Source: Candidatus Bathyarchaeota archaeon (GTDB taxonomy: Archaea; Thermoproteota; Bathyarchaeia; Bathyarchaeales; Bathycorpusculaceae). Taken from it: DNA of 64,000 nt. The notes under the pieces were generated by a model, which saw only the letters and a list, made by a program, of their open reading frames with translations, was not told where the DNA came from and made no database searches. A program made the translations under genes and the position numbers. The DNA lies in contig JAOAIX010000001.1 in the NCBI GenBank assembly GCA_026414485.1, forward strand, positions 27,502 through 91,501, in the 5' to 3' direction. Within the stretch, counting starts at the first letter, position 1; the number at the start of each line of letters is the position of its first letter. Shown in pieces: positions 52,967-63,040 of the stretch.

Positions 52967-53890
52967 ATGATTACAGCTTTGGCGGGTGGAGTAGGTGCAG
53001 CTAAGTTTCTCAGCGGACTCGTAAAAATTGTTGATCCAAAAGACCTCTCAGTGGTTGTTAATACAGGTGATGACGTTGAGATGTATGGTTTACATGTGTC
53101 ACCTGATTTAGATATTGTTTCTTACACGTTGGCGGGGATAGTTGATGAAACAAAAGGGTGGGGAATTGGAGGCGACACCTTCAATTTTCTTGATGCACTT
53201 CAAAGGTTGGGTTTTGAAGCATGGTTTAAAATTGGCGACCGAGACTTAGCTACTAACGTCTATAGGACTGTAAGGTTGAAACAAGGATTCAAGTTGTCCC
53301 AAGTTACAGCTGAAATTAGCAAGTCACTGGGGCTTACAACAAAAATCTTGCCTATGACCGATGACAACTTTGTAACCAACATTGTAACTACAGAGAAAAC
53401 CATGCATCTTCAGGAGTATTTGGTGAAAAGAGGAGCCAGAGATGAGGTGTTAGGAGTGGAGTTTGTTGGGGCAGCAACTGCCCAACCTGCGGACGGCGTG
53501 TTAGAAGCTATTGAAAACTCGGACCTAGTGGTGATTTGCCCCAGTAATCCTGTGGTGAGCATAGGCACCATTCTCCAAGTTGGGGGTATTAGAGATGCTC
53601 TAAAACGCAGTAAAGCACAAAAAGTTGCTATAAGCCCTATCGTGGCTGGTGCCCCACTTAAAGGTCCTGCAGATAAGTTGTTACGTGGGTTAGGTTTTGA
53701 AGTTTCAGCGTCTTCAGTTGCCAAACTATACGCCGATTTTCTTGACTGCTTTGTTATTGATTTGAATGATGAGCAAGAAAAAGAACGTATAGAACAAATA
53801 GGTCCGCAGGTGAAGGTTACAAACATTGTCATGAAAAACTTGGAAGATAAGGTTCAATTAGCCAAATGTATTCTAGAGCTTTTGCATTGA
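52967..53890 (+). CDS. cofD: CofD, 2-phospho-L-lactate (or enolpyruvate) transferase
   Basis: Joins the phospholactyl or phosphoenolpyruvyl unit to the deazaflavin Fo, making F420-0. The 307 residues begin MITALAGGVGAAKFL, as in the family. They contain NTGDDVEMYGLHVSPDLD (about 35-52) and GWGIGGDTFNFL (about 67-78), and end with an extra helical domain. ATG 52967 is supported by GGTGA five bases upstream; ATG 52955 would add four residues. Its presence with a CofE-like protein and Ftr supports F420-dependent C1 chemistry. Confidence 0.96.
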   Translation: MITALAGGVGAAKFLSGLVKIVDPKDLSVVVNTGDDVEMYGLHVSPDLDIVSYTLAGIVDETKGWGIGGDTFNFLDALQRLGFEAWFKIGDRDLATNVYRTVRLKQGFKLSQVTAEISKSLGLTTKILPMTDDNFVTNIVTTEKTMHLQEYLVKRGARDEVLGVEFVGAATAQPADGVLEAIENSDLVVICPSNPVVSIGTILQVGGIRDALKRSKAQKVAISPIVAGAPLKGPADKLLRGLGFEVSASSVAKLYADFLDCFVIDLNDEQEKERIEQIGPQVKVTNIVMKNLEDKVQLAKCILELLH

Positions 53891-54168
53891 GCGTTCTTCT
53901 ATATAGAACATATGGTTGTTCATAGGTTATTTGGAGATTCTAAATAATTCAAAACACAACAATTATCCTCCGGGGTTAGTCGATGCAAAAAGAAGTAACT
54001 GAAAACAGAATAACCACAAAAAATAAGGATCAGAATTCTCTGTGCACAGAGATAGATTGGTTTCTAGCAATTGATGCCTGTTTGGCGTGAACTGGGGCAA
54101 CTATTTTGGGGTTGTTGAGAAGAAGGGTTATATCTGAACAATCCAATAATGTAAAGGGGGGCTTGGTC

Positions 54169-54837
54169 GTGGAAAAAAGAAGCTATAACTGGTTCGAAAA
54201 ACGCCGCAAAACTAAAGGTCTGGAACTTGCACATGAACAAATAACCAAGGCGTTTGACACTGTAACTTTGCTTTATAAGGCAACGCAGAGTTTTGCAGAG
54301 GGCAAACCTGATGAGGCAAAGAAACATGTGGAAAACCTCTACAATGCAGAAGAGGAAGTAGACAAATTGCGAACAGCAGTTTTCACGGAGTTAAGTAAAG
54401 GTTCAGCTCTAGTAGCAGATTACCGCGAAGATCTTTTACACTTAGTGAAGAGGTTGGACACGTTAGCAGATCACACTAAGGACGCTGCTCGATGTTTAGA
54501 AATGCTCAGAGATGCCAAAATTCCAGATGAATTGTGCCAGAAGACAGTTTTCATGACATCAAAACTCGTAGAGACCGCGCAAGCTTTGCGTGGAGGTATA
54601 GAAAAGATTTCTTCAAGCCCAAACGAAGCCGTGGCTGAAGCGAGAAAAGTTGAAAGTAGCGAGCATGAATTAGATGAGGAGTACCTAAAGGCCAAGGCCT
54701 TATTTGTGAAGTACGGCGAAAAAATTAACCCTGGCGCATTGGTTATTTATGACGATTTAATCGAGTTCATTGAGCACGCCGCAGACATGTGCGCAGACAC
54801 GGCAGACTACATTGTTGTGCTTTCAAGCCGAGAATAA
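54169..54837 (+). CDS. DUF47 family protein (PhoU-like)
   Basis: A 222-residue all-helical protein of the DUF47/PhoU-like family that often pairs with PiT phosphate transporters. It has an acidic helical core (KKHVENLYNAEEEVDKLRTAV, in part), LLHLVKRLDTLADHTKDAARCLEM and a final bundle ending IEHAADMCADTADYIVVL. No transporter gene is beside it. The start is placed at GTG 54169, eight bases after GGGGGG; TTG 54106 would add 21 unlike residues. Confidence 0.88.
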   Translation: MEKRSYNWFEKRRKTKGLELAHEQITKAFDTVTLLYKATQSFAEGKPDEAKKHVENLYNAEEEVDKLRTAVFTELSKGSALVADYREDLLHLVKRLDTLADHTKDAARCLEMLRDAKIPDELCQKTVFMTSKLVETAQALRGGIEKISSSPNEAVAEARKVESSEHELDEEYLKAKALFVKYGEKINPGALVIYDDLIEFIEHAADMCADTADYIVVLSSRE

Positions 54838-54935
54838 TTCTTTCTTTTCCAAAAATTAGTTTTGTTATTTAGGGCTCTAACAAAAAATACCAAAACTCTA
54901 CTTGCCTTTTTTGTCTTTTTAGTTTTGATGCATAA

Positions 54936-55009
54936 TGCGGTCTCCGGGATTTGAACCCGGGTCGTCAGGTTGGGAACCTGGTGTCCTAACCAAGCTGGAC
55001 TAAGACCGC
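54936..55009 (-). tRNA. tRNA-Gly (anticodon CCC), no CCA encoded
   Basis: Read on the minus strand: acceptor GCGGUCU pairs perfectly with AGACCGC, the D stem is GUCC/GGAC, and the T arm is CCGGG-UUCAAAU-CCCGG. The anticodon stem is CCAGG/CCUGA, with a mismatch at the top pair, around loop UUCCCAA. The anticodon CCC (54972-54974) reads GGG. Discriminator A, as expected for archaeal tRNA-Gly. CCA is not encoded, unlike the tRNA-Arg in this window. Confidence 0.94.
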
Positions 55010-55150
55010 AGTTGGGTACACATATCTCAAGAGAAATTAAACTTAAACTTTTACCTTAAGACGAGCTTTTTAGCCCTGTTTTTAAGGTTTTATTGGTTTG
55101 AGGAATTCATTTGTGAATACATGAACTGTTTTTACTTTTCCTCTAAGAAT

Positions 55151-55444
55151 TTAGTCGATAACAACTTTTTTGTCTGGATGATTTGCAATTTCTTCCCTGT
55201 TTGACAAGGCCAGTTTTCTACAGTATTCATATGACCAAAAAATTACCACACGTGCTGTCTTCTCAGGTTGAACCAGTTTTCCGCAAAACCAGAATGGATT
55301 GCCAGTGTTGTATGGTGTTGCAATTATACGCACAAGTTCTTCTCTAGTTAGGTTGAATTTTATTTCTGGCTTCTCTTTATTGTTGACATATTCGATGTAT
55401 ACATGATACTTGGGCAGATCCACTTCTAACCTACCATCAGCCAA
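55151..55444 (-). CDS. Unknown small protein
   Basis: I do not recognise this 97-residue protein. It reads as a compact alpha/beta protein with aromatic core residues (IEYVNNKEKPEIKFNL, then NPFWFCGKLV and VVIFWSYEY) and two cysteines. It lies divergent from purM, with about 125 bases between starts. Its coding pattern looks real, but no partner is obvious. Confidence 0.6.
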   Translation of the reverse strand: MADGRLEVDLPKYHVYIEYVNNKEKPEIKFNLTREELVRIIATPYNTGNPFWFCGKLVQPEKTARVVIFWSYEYCRKLALSNREEIANHPDKKVVID

Positions 55445-55568
55445 GTCAAGGTTAACGTTTACCCAAAAACTTTGTCTTCTTACAACAGCCGCCTCTAATT
55501 CTTAAAAATAACAGTAATTGTTATCTCATACTAACCCAAATAACAGGACACAGGAGAAATTTAAACTC

Positions 55569-56648
55569 ATGCCGAAAGAGTTTACTTATACTGATGCAGG
55601 TGTAAACCGTCAGCAACGTCACGAATCCAAAAAAGCTCTTGAATTGTTAAAGGAAACCTATCAGTTTAGCCACTTTGGTCGGGTAATGCATCTGCCCTAC
55701 AGCAACATATTCCAGTTTTCAACCGACAAATTTTTGGATTTAACAATCGAAGGTGTCGGAACAAAAGTTCTTCTTGCACAACTTGCAGGCAAATACGACA
55801 CAATAGGTGTAGACGCTGTCGCCATGGCTGTAAATGACGTCATAAGGTCAGGAGCAATGCCGCTGGCTATTTCGGATAATATTCATGCTCAAGCCAGTAA
55901 TCCAAAACTTGTAAGAGCGTGGTTGGAAGGTATAATTGAAGGAGCTAAGCAGTCTCTCTGCCCTGTTGTCAGCGGCGAGATCGGTGATGTTGCAGAGATA
56001 ATAAATGGCTTATCTGAAGGAACAGGCTTTGACATGATAGTTGCTGCAATTGGTCAAGTCTCAAAAGACAAAATAATCACTGGGCACAACATTAAAGCTG
56101 ACGACCCAATAATTGCCCTGCCAAGTAGTGGTTTACACAGCAACGGAGTCACGCTAGCACGGAAAATTCTCCTCAAAAAATGGGGTGGGAAATATGACCC
56201 AAGCGACAAACCCGAAGGATTAAGTCGTGACTTAATAAGCGAGATGTTGGAACCCACAAAAATCTACGTCCAACCTCTACTCAAAGTTGCCGAAGCTGTG
56301 CGAATCAAGGCGGCAGTACATATAACAGGAGATGCTTACCTCAAATTTACCAATATAGCCAAGTTCTCTACAGGCATCGGTTTTATGTTCGACAATTTTA
56401 AGCCACACCCCATTTTTGGCTTGATTCAAAAAACTGCGATGGCTCTTGGCTACACCATCACGGATGCGGAAATGTTCAAAACTTTCAATATGGGCTGGGG
56501 TTTTGCCATAATAGTTGACAAAGCCGACAAAGACGAGGCGTTAGCTGTTCTAGATAAGGCTCAGGCGAAGCCTGAACAAATCGGCAAAGTCACAGCTGAA
56601 CCTCAAGTCACGATACACTACAAAAACAAGAAAATAAAGTTAGCATGA
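55569..56648 (+). CDS. purM: Phosphoribosylformylglycinamidine cyclo-ligase PurM
   Basis: Closes the imidazole ring (FGAM to AIR) with ATP. The 359 residues have FTYTDAGVNRQQ (about 5-16), EGVGTKVLLAQLAGKYDTIG in part and ALPSSGLHSNGVTLARKIL in part. The ATG 55569 follows GGAGA and gives the family N terminus; an upstream TTG 55518 is rejected. It leads the rightward purM, purS, purL, purQ group. Confidence 0.95.
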   Translation: MPKEFTYTDAGVNRQQRHESKKALELLKETYQFSHFGRVMHLPYSNIFQFSTDKFLDLTIEGVGTKVLLAQLAGKYDTIGVDAVAMAVNDVIRSGAMPLAISDNIHAQASNPKLVRAWLEGIIEGAKQSLCPVVSGEIGDVAEIINGLSEGTGFDMIVAAIGQVSKDKIITGHNIKADDPIIALPSSGLHSNGVTLARKILLKKWGGKYDPSDKPEGLSRDLISEMLEPTKIYVQPLLKVAEAVRIKAAVHITGDAYLKFTNIAKFSTGIGFMFDNFKPHPIFGLIQKTAMALGYTITDAEMFKTFNMGWGFAIIVDKADKDEALAVLDKAQAKPEQIGKVTAEPQVTIHYKNKKIKLA

Positions 56649-56704
56649 AACTTGCCAAGTAAGTGGTGAAAGCGTTTAAATCTACACGATTCAACACTTA
56701 AGCT

Positions 56705-56956
56705 ATGAAATACTGCGTTAAAATTGAAGTCAGTCTCAAACCAGGGCACACTGACCCTGAAGGTAATACTACTCAGAGGCTTCTGAAAGAACTAGGTTAC
56801 AACGTAGATTCTGTTAGTGTAAGCAAAATATACAACGTGCAAATTGAGTCTCAAAATTCGAGAGAAGCAAAAATCAAAGCTGAAGAAATGGCAAAAAGAC
56901 TCTTAGCGAATCCAACGAAGGACAACTACACAATCAAAGTTGAGGAGCAAAAATGA
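56705..56956 (+). CDS. purS: Phosphoribosylformylglycinamidine synthase subunit PurS
   Basis: The small subunit that links PurL and PurQ in the FGAM synthase complex. The 83 residues have the family start (VKIEVSLKPGHTDPEGNTTQ, in part) and the conserved AEEMAKRLLANP. A TATA-like TTTAAAT about 30 bases upstream (near 56671) suggests it also has its own promoter. The stop overlaps the purL ATG (ATGA). Confidence 0.94.
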   Translation: MKYCVKIEVSLKPGHTDPEGNTTQRLLKELGYNVDSVSVSKIYNVQIESQNSREAKIKAEEMAKRLLANPTKDNYTIKVEEQK

Positions 56957-59337
56957 GTCTCAGCCACCTCTTTATACGCGTCAACACAAACTTCAATATT
57001 CACGAAATTGACACTCAAAACGCCACCGACGAGCAACTCCAGCAACTGAGCAATGAACTTGGTTTAGGCTTGAATCTGCAAGAAATGAAACAAATTCAAG
57101 CTTATTTCAAAACCCAAAAACGTAACCCCACTGACGTAGAACTGCAGATTTTAGGACAAACCTGGAGCGAACATTGCTGCCACAAAACTTTCAAAGGCAA
57201 AATCAAAATGGGCGACAAAGAAATCAACAGCCTCTTCAAAACCTACATAGCCAAAGCCACCAAAGAACTTAACCCAAAATGGTGTCTCAGTGTCTTTGAA
57301 GACAACGCCGGTATAATAAGCTTCGACAAAGACTACGCAATAGCCGCCAAAGTGGAAACCCACAACCACCCCTCTGCAGTTGAACCTTTCGGCGGAGCTG
57401 CAACAGGAGTCGGCGGCGTTATCAGAGACATCTTGGGCGTTTGGGCAGACCCAATAGCCTGCACTAACGTACTCGGTTTTGGTCCTCTAGACTACGATTA
57501 CACTAAACTCCCATCAGGAGTGAAGCATCCCAAATACGTCTACATGGGTGTAACTGCAGGTATAGGGGCCTATGGTAACAACATGGGTATCCCAACAGTT
57601 AATGGAGCCATCTATTTTGACGAGTCCTACACAGGCAACGTTGTAGTTTACTGTGGCTGCATAGGACTTTTGCCCCTAAAAAAATTCAAAAAAGAGGCCA
57701 AACCAGACCACATTATAGTAGTGGCCGGTGGAAAAACAGGGCGCGATGGCATTCACGGCGTTACTTTTGCCTCAGCAGAACTTACCGAGAAATCTGAAGA
57801 AGTAAGCCGGCCTGCTGTCCAAATCGCCGACCCCATAGAAGAAGAAAAAGTGAAACGTGCCCTCATAGAAATACGGGACCGCGAACTTGCATCCGCAATC
57901 ACAGACTTGGGCGGCGGCGGCATGTCAAGCGCGGTGGGTGAAACAGCTGAAAGATATGGTTGTGGTGCAACAGTAGATTTAGACAAGGTGCCTCTCAAAT
58001 ATTCGGGATTGGCGCCGTGGGAAATCTATCTATCTGAGTCTCAGGAACGTATGCTCATTACGGTTCCGCCAGAAAATCTTGAAGATGTTTTGGACATATT
58101 CAAAAAAGAAGATGTAGAAGCAACCGCTGTAGGAAAACTAACCAAAGATCGAAGACTTCGACTTCGCTTTTTCGATGTCACAGTTGCAGAGTTGGACATG
58201 GAACTACTTTTCAGTTCAACAACAAGTACAAAAACCGCCAGTTGGATTGCTCCAGAAATAGCTGAGCCAACTTTTTCAGTACCAAAAGATCTTACGGGAA
58301 CACTGCTGCAGCTGCTCTCGACCCCCAATATAGCAAGCAAAGAAAGTGTGATTCGCACCTACGACCACGAAGTCAAAGGAAACACTGCACTAAAACCTCT
58401 GCACGGCGAGTACGCAGGACCTAATGATGCAGCAGTTATTAAACCCGTAGACAATTGTTGGAAAGGCATAGTCATATCTTGTGGTATGAACCCTGCCTAC
58501 GGCAAAATTGACCCTTACTGGATGGCCGCCTCAGCCATAGATGAAGCTATACGAAACAATCTTGCCGTGGGCGGGCGTCGTATAGCTCTGTTGGACAATT
58601 TTGTCTGGGGCAACCCAGAAAAACCTGAGCGCTTAGGCTCACTGGTGAAGGCATGTGAAGCCTGTTACGATTTTGCAACTGCGTTTAAGACACCTTTTAT
58701 TTCAGGAAAAGACAGCCTCTACAATGAATCGCCTCTTGGTCCAGTTACTCCTACTTTGCTCATAACGGCAATAGGGGTTGTCCCAGACATACGTTCCGTT
58801 GTTTCCATGGACTTGAAAGCCCCTAACAATCTGATTTACCTTGTCGGCAACACTTATCCTGAACTAGGCGGCTCAGAATACTATAAACTCCACGGCTACA
58901 TCGGCAAATCTGTACCCCAAGTCCGCAAGGCAGAAGCCAAGAAAAACTTTAAAGTAATCACCCAAGCCATCGACGCGGGACTAATTAAAGCATGCCACGA
59001 CCTGTCAGAGGGTGGGTTGGCAGTGGCTGTTGCCGAGATGGCTTTGGCAGGAGGCTACGGCGCAGAGTTGAACCTGAAGAAAGTTGTTGGAGCGGGACTG
59101 AAACGAGACGATTTTGTTTTGTTCTCCGAATCCAACAGTCGTTTCCTCGTTGAGGTTTCTGAGCAAGACCGCCAAGCCTTCGAAGTTCTCACTAAATGGA
59201 AGGGCTGCAGCTTGATAGGGAAAGTTAGTCGAAACCCGAAACTTGTTATCAACGGCTTAAGCGGCTCCGTTGTTGTGGAGGCGTCACTGGAAAAATTACG
59301 TGAAAGCTGGAAACAAACTTTAAGCGGAGGGGTTTGA
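56953..59337 (+). CDS. purL: Phosphoribosylformylglycinamidine synthase subunit PurL
   Basis: The ATP-dependent subunit making FGAM from FGAR, using ammonia from PurQ. The 794 residues carry the N-terminal SEHCCHKTF (about 73-81), VETHNHPSAVEPFGGAATG (about 134-152), the metal-binding GGGGMSSAVGE (about 318-328) and the late SEGGLAVAVAEMAL (about 683-696). It is slightly longer than bacterial small PurL (about 740). It overlaps purS by 4 bases and ends 4 bases before purQ. Confidence 0.96.
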   Translation: MSLSHLFIRVNTNFNIHEIDTQNATDEQLQQLSNELGLGLNLQEMKQIQAYFKTQKRNPTDVELQILGQTWSEHCCHKTFKGKIKMGDKEINSLFKTYIAKATKELNPKWCLSVFEDNAGIISFDKDYAIAAKVETHNHPSAVEPFGGAATGVGGVIRDILGVWADPIACTNVLGFGPLDYDYTKLPSGVKHPKYVYMGVTAGIGAYGNNMGIPTVNGAIYFDESYTGNVVVYCGCIGLLPLKKFKKEAKPDHIIVVAGGKTGRDGIHGVTFASAELTEKSEEVSRPAVQIADPIEEEKVKRALIEIRDRELASAITDLGGGGMSSAVGETAERYGCGATVDLDKVPLKYSGLAPWEIYLSESQERMLITVPPENLEDVLDIFKKEDVEATAVGKLTKDRRLRLRFFDVTVAELDMELLFSSTTSTKTASWIAPEIAEPTFSVPKDLTGTLLQLLSTPNIASKESVIRTYDHEVKGNTALKPLHGEYAGPNDAAVIKPVDNCWKGIVISCGMNPAYGKIDPYWMAASAIDEAIRNNLAVGGRRIALLDNFVWGNPEKPERLGSLVKACEACYDFATAFKTPFISGKDSLYNESPLGPVTPTLLITAIGVVPDIRSVVSMDLKAPNNLIYLVGNTYPELGGSEYYKLHGYIGKSVPQVRKAEAKKNFKVITQAIDAGLIKACHDLSEGGLAVAVAEMALAGGYGAELNLKKVVGAGLKRDDFVLFSESNSRFLVEVSEQDRQAFEVLTKWKGCSLIGKVSRNPKLVINGLSGSVVVEASLEKLRESWKQTLSGGV

Positions 59338-59341
59338 CAGG

Positions 59342-60160
59342 GTGAAACTGGAAGAAGTTCGTGTCTGCGTTATGCGTGTAGGCGGAACTAACTGCGACAT
59401 CGAAACTGCACGTGCTTTTAAGGAACTAGGCATACAAGCAGAAATACGGCATCTAAATGAGCTGGTGAAGAACCGCAATCTTCTAGACTACCATGTGCTC
59501 GTTTTTCCAGGAGGTTTTTCCTACGGTGACTACGTGCGCGCAGGCGTTATTTTTGCCCGTCGACTTTACGCGAAGCTTGGCAGGGAACTGAAAACTTTCG
59601 TGGAAAATAACCGCCCTATATTGGGTATATGTAACGGTTTCCAAGTTCTTGTCGAAGAAGGTTTATTGCCCGGCTTTGAACTTTTTAGCGCTTATCCAGA
59701 AGCTTCGCTGGCAGCGAACATCCCACAGGGCTACAATTGCCGTTGGATCTACCTCAAACATGAAAGTAAAGGCAACTGCATATTCACCCGCCGCATCCCT
59801 CAAGGTAAAGTATTGTATGTGCCCGTTGCTCACTCAGAAGGTCGGTTTCTTTTTCCCAAAGAAAAAGAAGAGCAGTTTCTCGAACGCCTCTACGAAGAAG
59901 ACATGCTGGTTTTTCGTTATTGCGACAAATTTGGTAACTACGCGGAGGGGCAGTATCCGACGAACCCAAACGGTAGTTTCCACGACATAGCAGGCATCTG
60001 CAATAGTCAGGGCACCATCTTCGGTTTGATGCCTCACCCTGAACGTGCTCTGTATTGGTGGCAGCAACCTGACTGGACCCGGAGGTCGTCGAAGGTTCAA
60101 TATGCTGACGGTAAGCTTTTCTTTGATGGTTTACTAGACTACCTGCTAAAGAAGTTCTAA
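59342..60160 (+). CDS. purQ: Phosphoribosylformylglycinamidine synthase subunit PurQ (glutaminase)
   Basis: A class I glutamine amidotransferase that supplies ammonia to PurL. The 272 residues have FPGGFSYGDYVRAG (about 55-68), the nucleophile Cys in LGICNGFQVLVEEG (about 96-109), and the triad His/Glu in LMPHPERAL (about 230-238). It is longer than typical bacterial PurQ (about 225). GTG start behind GGAGGGG. Its stop overlaps the convergent PfkB gene by 15 bases. Confidence 0.95.
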   Translation: MKLEEVRVCVMRVGGTNCDIETARAFKELGIQAEIRHLNELVKNRNLLDYHVLVFPGGFSYGDYVRAGVIFARRLYAKLGRELKTFVENNRPILGICNGFQVLVEEGLLPGFELFSAYPEASLAANIPQGYNCRWIYLKHESKGNCIFTRRIPQGKVLYVPVAHSEGRFLFPKEKEEQFLERLYEEDMLVFRYCDKFGNYAEGQYPTNPNGSFHDIAGICNSQGTIFGLMPHPERALYWWQQPDWTRRSSKVQYADGKLFFDGLLDYLLKKF

Positions 60161-61057
60161 CTCCCTCTTGTAGGGTAACCCTGCGCGTGCACCCATTTTT
60201 TTGATGCAGCATGAAGCTACAAAGTTCCCTAATTTACCACATTCAAGAAGACTTTTCTTATGTAACAACCCATACAGAAAGCCTGCGTTGAAAGCGTCTC
60301 CTGCGCCTGTCGTGTCTACCACGGGCACCTTTACAGCTTCAATGTAATGGTGTTCATCGCCGTTAGTTACATAACAACCTTTATCGCCTAGCTTCACTGC
60401 TACAACCTCGACACCTTTGCTCTGTAGAAGGGCTGCTCCTTTCTCAGGGTCTTTTTGTTCAGTGATCTGCTCTAGCTCGTGAATGTTGGGCAAAATCACG
60501 TAGACCTTTTCTATTAAGGGCGCTAATTGTTTATATCCCCTCTGGGCATATAGAGCTCCTGGGTCAAAGCTAATTTTGATACATTTTTCGAGTTTTTCAA
60601 GAAGCTTTTTCTGGGTTTGAAAGCTTTGTTCTCCTACAAACGATGTCAAATGCAGAAACTTCGCCTGCGATACATATTCTTCACGTATCTCTTGAAGAGT
60701 TATTGTGTCGTTGACGCCTGAATTAATGTAAAGTGCCCTTTGTCCTTTCTGGTCAACAAAACCCATGACACTGCCGCTTTCGCCATCCTTAACACGAACT
60801 ACTCCTAGGGTATCGACACCTTCTGTGAGAAAATCTTCAAGTAGCAACTCGCCTTCTCTGTCTAATGCTGTTTTGCCTATAAACCCCACTTTGCAGCCGA
60901 GCCGTGCCAATCCAACAATTGTGTTCGCTGCAGAACCACCGCAGGTCACTCTGGAAGATTGTATAAAACTTTCTTGTTCGGCATGGGCAATATGATTCAC
61001 TTTGAAGAGTTTATCCACGTTTAATGCGCCAAAGCCGATGACATCTAATCTCGTCAT
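60146..61057 (-). CDS. PfkB family carbohydrate/nucleoside kinase
   Basis: A ribokinase-fold kinase of 303 residues. N-terminal GFGALNVDKLFKV (about 8-20) and GGSAANTIVGLARLG (about 40-54) form the substrate side. The C-terminal DTTGAGDAFNAGFLYGL (about 251-267) carries the anion hole and catalytic Asp. The substrate (sugar, nucleoside or a pterin precursor) is not clear. Its ATG overlaps the Ftr stop by one base (TAATG), so it is translated with Ftr and shares the operon with the HAD and PurD-like genes. Confidence 0.9.
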   Translation of the reverse strand: MTRLDVIGFGALNVDKLFKVNHIAHAEQESFIQSSRVTCGGSAANTIVGLARLGCKVGFIGKTALDREGELLLEDFLTEGVDTLGVVRVKDGESGSVMGFVDQKGQRALYINSGVNDTITLQEIREEYVSQAKFLHLTSFVGEQSFQTQKKLLEKLEKCIKISFDPGALYAQRGYKQLAPLIEKVYVILPNIHELEQITEQKDPEKGAALLQSKGVEVVAVKLGDKGCYVTNGDEHHYIEAVKVPVVDTTGAGDAFNAGFLYGLLHKKSLLECGKLGNFVASCCIKKMGARAGLPYKRELELL

Positions 61058-61974
61058 TAAAACAACTCACGTAAGTAAATTTTGTATTTGCCCAATTTTC
61101 CTCCATAGTTTCCTGCAGAAACACCTACCACGCCATCTACATCTAATACAGTTTGGATTCCCGCTTTCATAGCGGCTTTCACAGAGTCCATGCTCATACC
61201 ATTAATCACGATTTCAGGAATATAGTTGACGCCTGGAGGCACCTTAGATGCATTGCCTAACTGTTTCTTGAGCGATGGGCAATACAGATGATTTGTAGTT
61301 GGTCCAATAAGAGGGTAACGTGTTTCAGGCTTAGAGCCAGCAGAGCAAATATCAAACGGTGTAATTACACCTTCAATTTTATGGATAGCCTTTAAGGCTT
61401 CTTCTCCTGCTTCTTTTAGGGCTTCTTTTGTTTGACACATAACCCAAAAATTTGCTCCCGTTATTCCATGAGCGTAACCTATTTGTTTTTCAATGATAAA
61501 ATCAGGTACCATAAGTGGAACAACAATAACTTTTCTTCCGTACCTTTTCTCTACACGCTCATATCCGTCACCGCAGTGCCCAACTCTTTCCATCATATCT
61601 ATCTTAGCTTCAGCTTGTGGCAACGCGTCAAGAACCATAGTGAACGGCTTCACTAAAATGTCCTGTCGTATTCTGTAAGACAACTCCTTCTCAAACTTCT
61701 GCAGGGACTCAGAAAAAGGCTTGTTAGAGTTTATTTCTGCCCAAAACTGCAGCAAAGCACCCTTACGTTTGTCAGGTGTTTCTTTTTCGTTAAGATATCT
61801 TTCTATACCGCCTTCTATTCTGCCTATAACTACAGAAGGTGTAGCAGTTGCATCCTCAGCTGCGGCGCGAACTGTTTGTTCATCAGCAGCTGTAACCATT
61901 ACCCTGCAGAAGATCCCGTCAAAAGCCTCAGCGTAGGTGTCTTCAATTTTTGACGTTTTATCCGAGTTTGCCAA
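61057..61974 (-). CDS. ftr: Formylmethanofuran:tetrahydromethanopterin formyltransferase
   Basis: Moves the formyl group between formylmethanofuran and tetrahydromethanopterin, a step of the archaeal methyl branch of the Wood-Ljungdahl pathway. The 305 residues match the family: [21 protein letters not shown] in part (about 11-31), [11 protein letters not shown], then [15 protein letters not shown], and the C-terminal [27 protein letters not shown] region and YLRELF. TTG start, with GAGGGG nine bases upstream. It overlaps the HAD gene stop. No Mcr or other C1 genes are in the window, so direction of use is unknown. Confidence 0.93.
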   Translation of the reverse strand: MANSDKTSKIEDTYAEAFDGIFCRVMVTAADEQTVRAAAEDATATPSVVIGRIEGGIERYLNEKETPDKRKGALLQFWAEINSNKPFSESLQKFEKELSYRIRQDILVKPFTMVLDALPQAEAKIDMMERVGHCGDGYERVEKRYGRKVIVVPLMVPDFIIEKQIGYAHGITGANFWVMCQTKEALKEAGEEALKAIHKIEGVITPFDICSAGSKPETRYPLIGPTTNHLYCPSLKKQLGNASKVPPGVNYIPEIVINGMSMDSVKAAMKAGIQTVLDVDGVVGVSAGNYGGKLGKYKIYLRELF

Positions 61975-63040
61975 TTGCTTCGCCCCTCACTTTGTTCCTA
62001 AACATGCTGCTTTCTTTAACCAGAGATTCCATATTTTCTGCTGTTACTATTTGAACCTTAGGCAAAGCCTTAGGATACAACTCAACCAGACAATCTAATA
62101 ATGATGAATCTACCATAGAGCCTCTGAGGTGTTCAAGGTTCCAGTTTGAAGCTAACTGAAGAGCTCTTTCTTTTCCATCCTTAACAAAAACGTCAGCTAA
62201 AATTGCAGTAACAATACTGTGTTCCGCCAAAACTGCAACATCTGCGTTTCTCACTGCGTAATTGTTACCGTTGAAGGCCACTGTTAGGCCTCCTCTCTTT
62301 CGGACTAGCTGAAAAGCTTCCACATCAGTTATGCTATCTCCAACATACATCACATTCGACAGAGGAGCACACAATTTTTTCGCAGCGTCGCGGATTGCTT
62401 TGGCTTTTTGTTCACCGCCAATTGTGTTTACTTTGTAAATTTTTTTTCCACACCCCATCCGGGCGATCTCCGTCCAGAATATCTCATCTAGTCTCTGTAC
62501 TGTTCGCTGGTCTCGCATCGCGAGGTCGCTCAAAGACGTAGCTGAGGACGGAATGTTTATGTTTGGCATACTGGCAATTTCTTTTGCTGTTTTTTTTAGG
62601 TAATTTTTTTCTTCGGTGCTTAGAGAGAAATTTTCCATGCTGAGTCTGGTGCAATATGTATTTTCAAAAGGGAACGCTAAAACGTCGCACAGAGCTTTGA
62701 TGTAATGTTCGTAGCTGGTGCTGACTATAAAAGCTTCAGTGATACTTCTGACATGTTTCAAAGTATTATGGATACCTGAAATCAGAATAAGATTACCTGC
62801 AGAGAACTCTTTCATCAGGCTGTCCGTTACGTCGTAGGCTTTCAGAAAAGGCAAAATCATCTTCAGAGTGCTGCCCGCCACGTAACCTTTTTTTTTCACT
62901 ACATCAGCAAGAAAATCGTCGTATTTACTTATCAAAGAAAAAAGTTTATCCCCTTCAGGGACAAAACGCGCTGTTAGTTCAAAGGCATTATCGTTTTTAC
63001 TTATGGGGCCTTCACAATCGGAGACAAAGAAGCGTTTCAA
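61958..63040 (-). CDS. HAD-superfamily phosphatase-like protein, Ftr operon
   Basis: The 360 residues have the HAD core. The nucleophile loop [13 protein letters not shown] (about 4-16) has Glu-Gly in place of the common Asp-Gly two residues after the first Asp. [10 protein letters not shown] (about 245-254) carries the late acidic pair. A helical cap lies between. A protein of this build has been annotated as EhaR-like in methanogens, but I cannot confirm that here. The start is TTG 63040, overlapping the PurD-like stop as TTGA, with GAGG upstream; a longer ATG start at 63076 is less likely. The substrate is unknown, possibly a pterin or sugar phosphate. Confidence 0.8.
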   Translation of the reverse strand: MKRFFVSDCEGPISKNDNAFELTARFVPEGDKLFSLISKYDDFLADVVKKKGYVAGSTLKMILPFLKAYDVTDSLMKEFSAGNLILISGIHNTLKHVRSITEAFIVSTSYEHYIKALCDVLAFPFENTYCTRLSMENFSLSTEEKNYLKKTAKEIASMPNINIPSSATSLSDLAMRDQRTVQRLDEIFWTEIARMGCGKKIYKVNTIGGEQKAKAIRDAAKKLCAPLSNVMYVGDSITDVEAFQLVRKRGGLTVAFNGNNYAVRNADVAVLAEHSIVTAILADVFVKDGKERALQLASNWNLEHLRGSMVDSSLLDCLVELYPKALPKVQIVTAENMESLVKESSMFRNKVRGEAIGKLG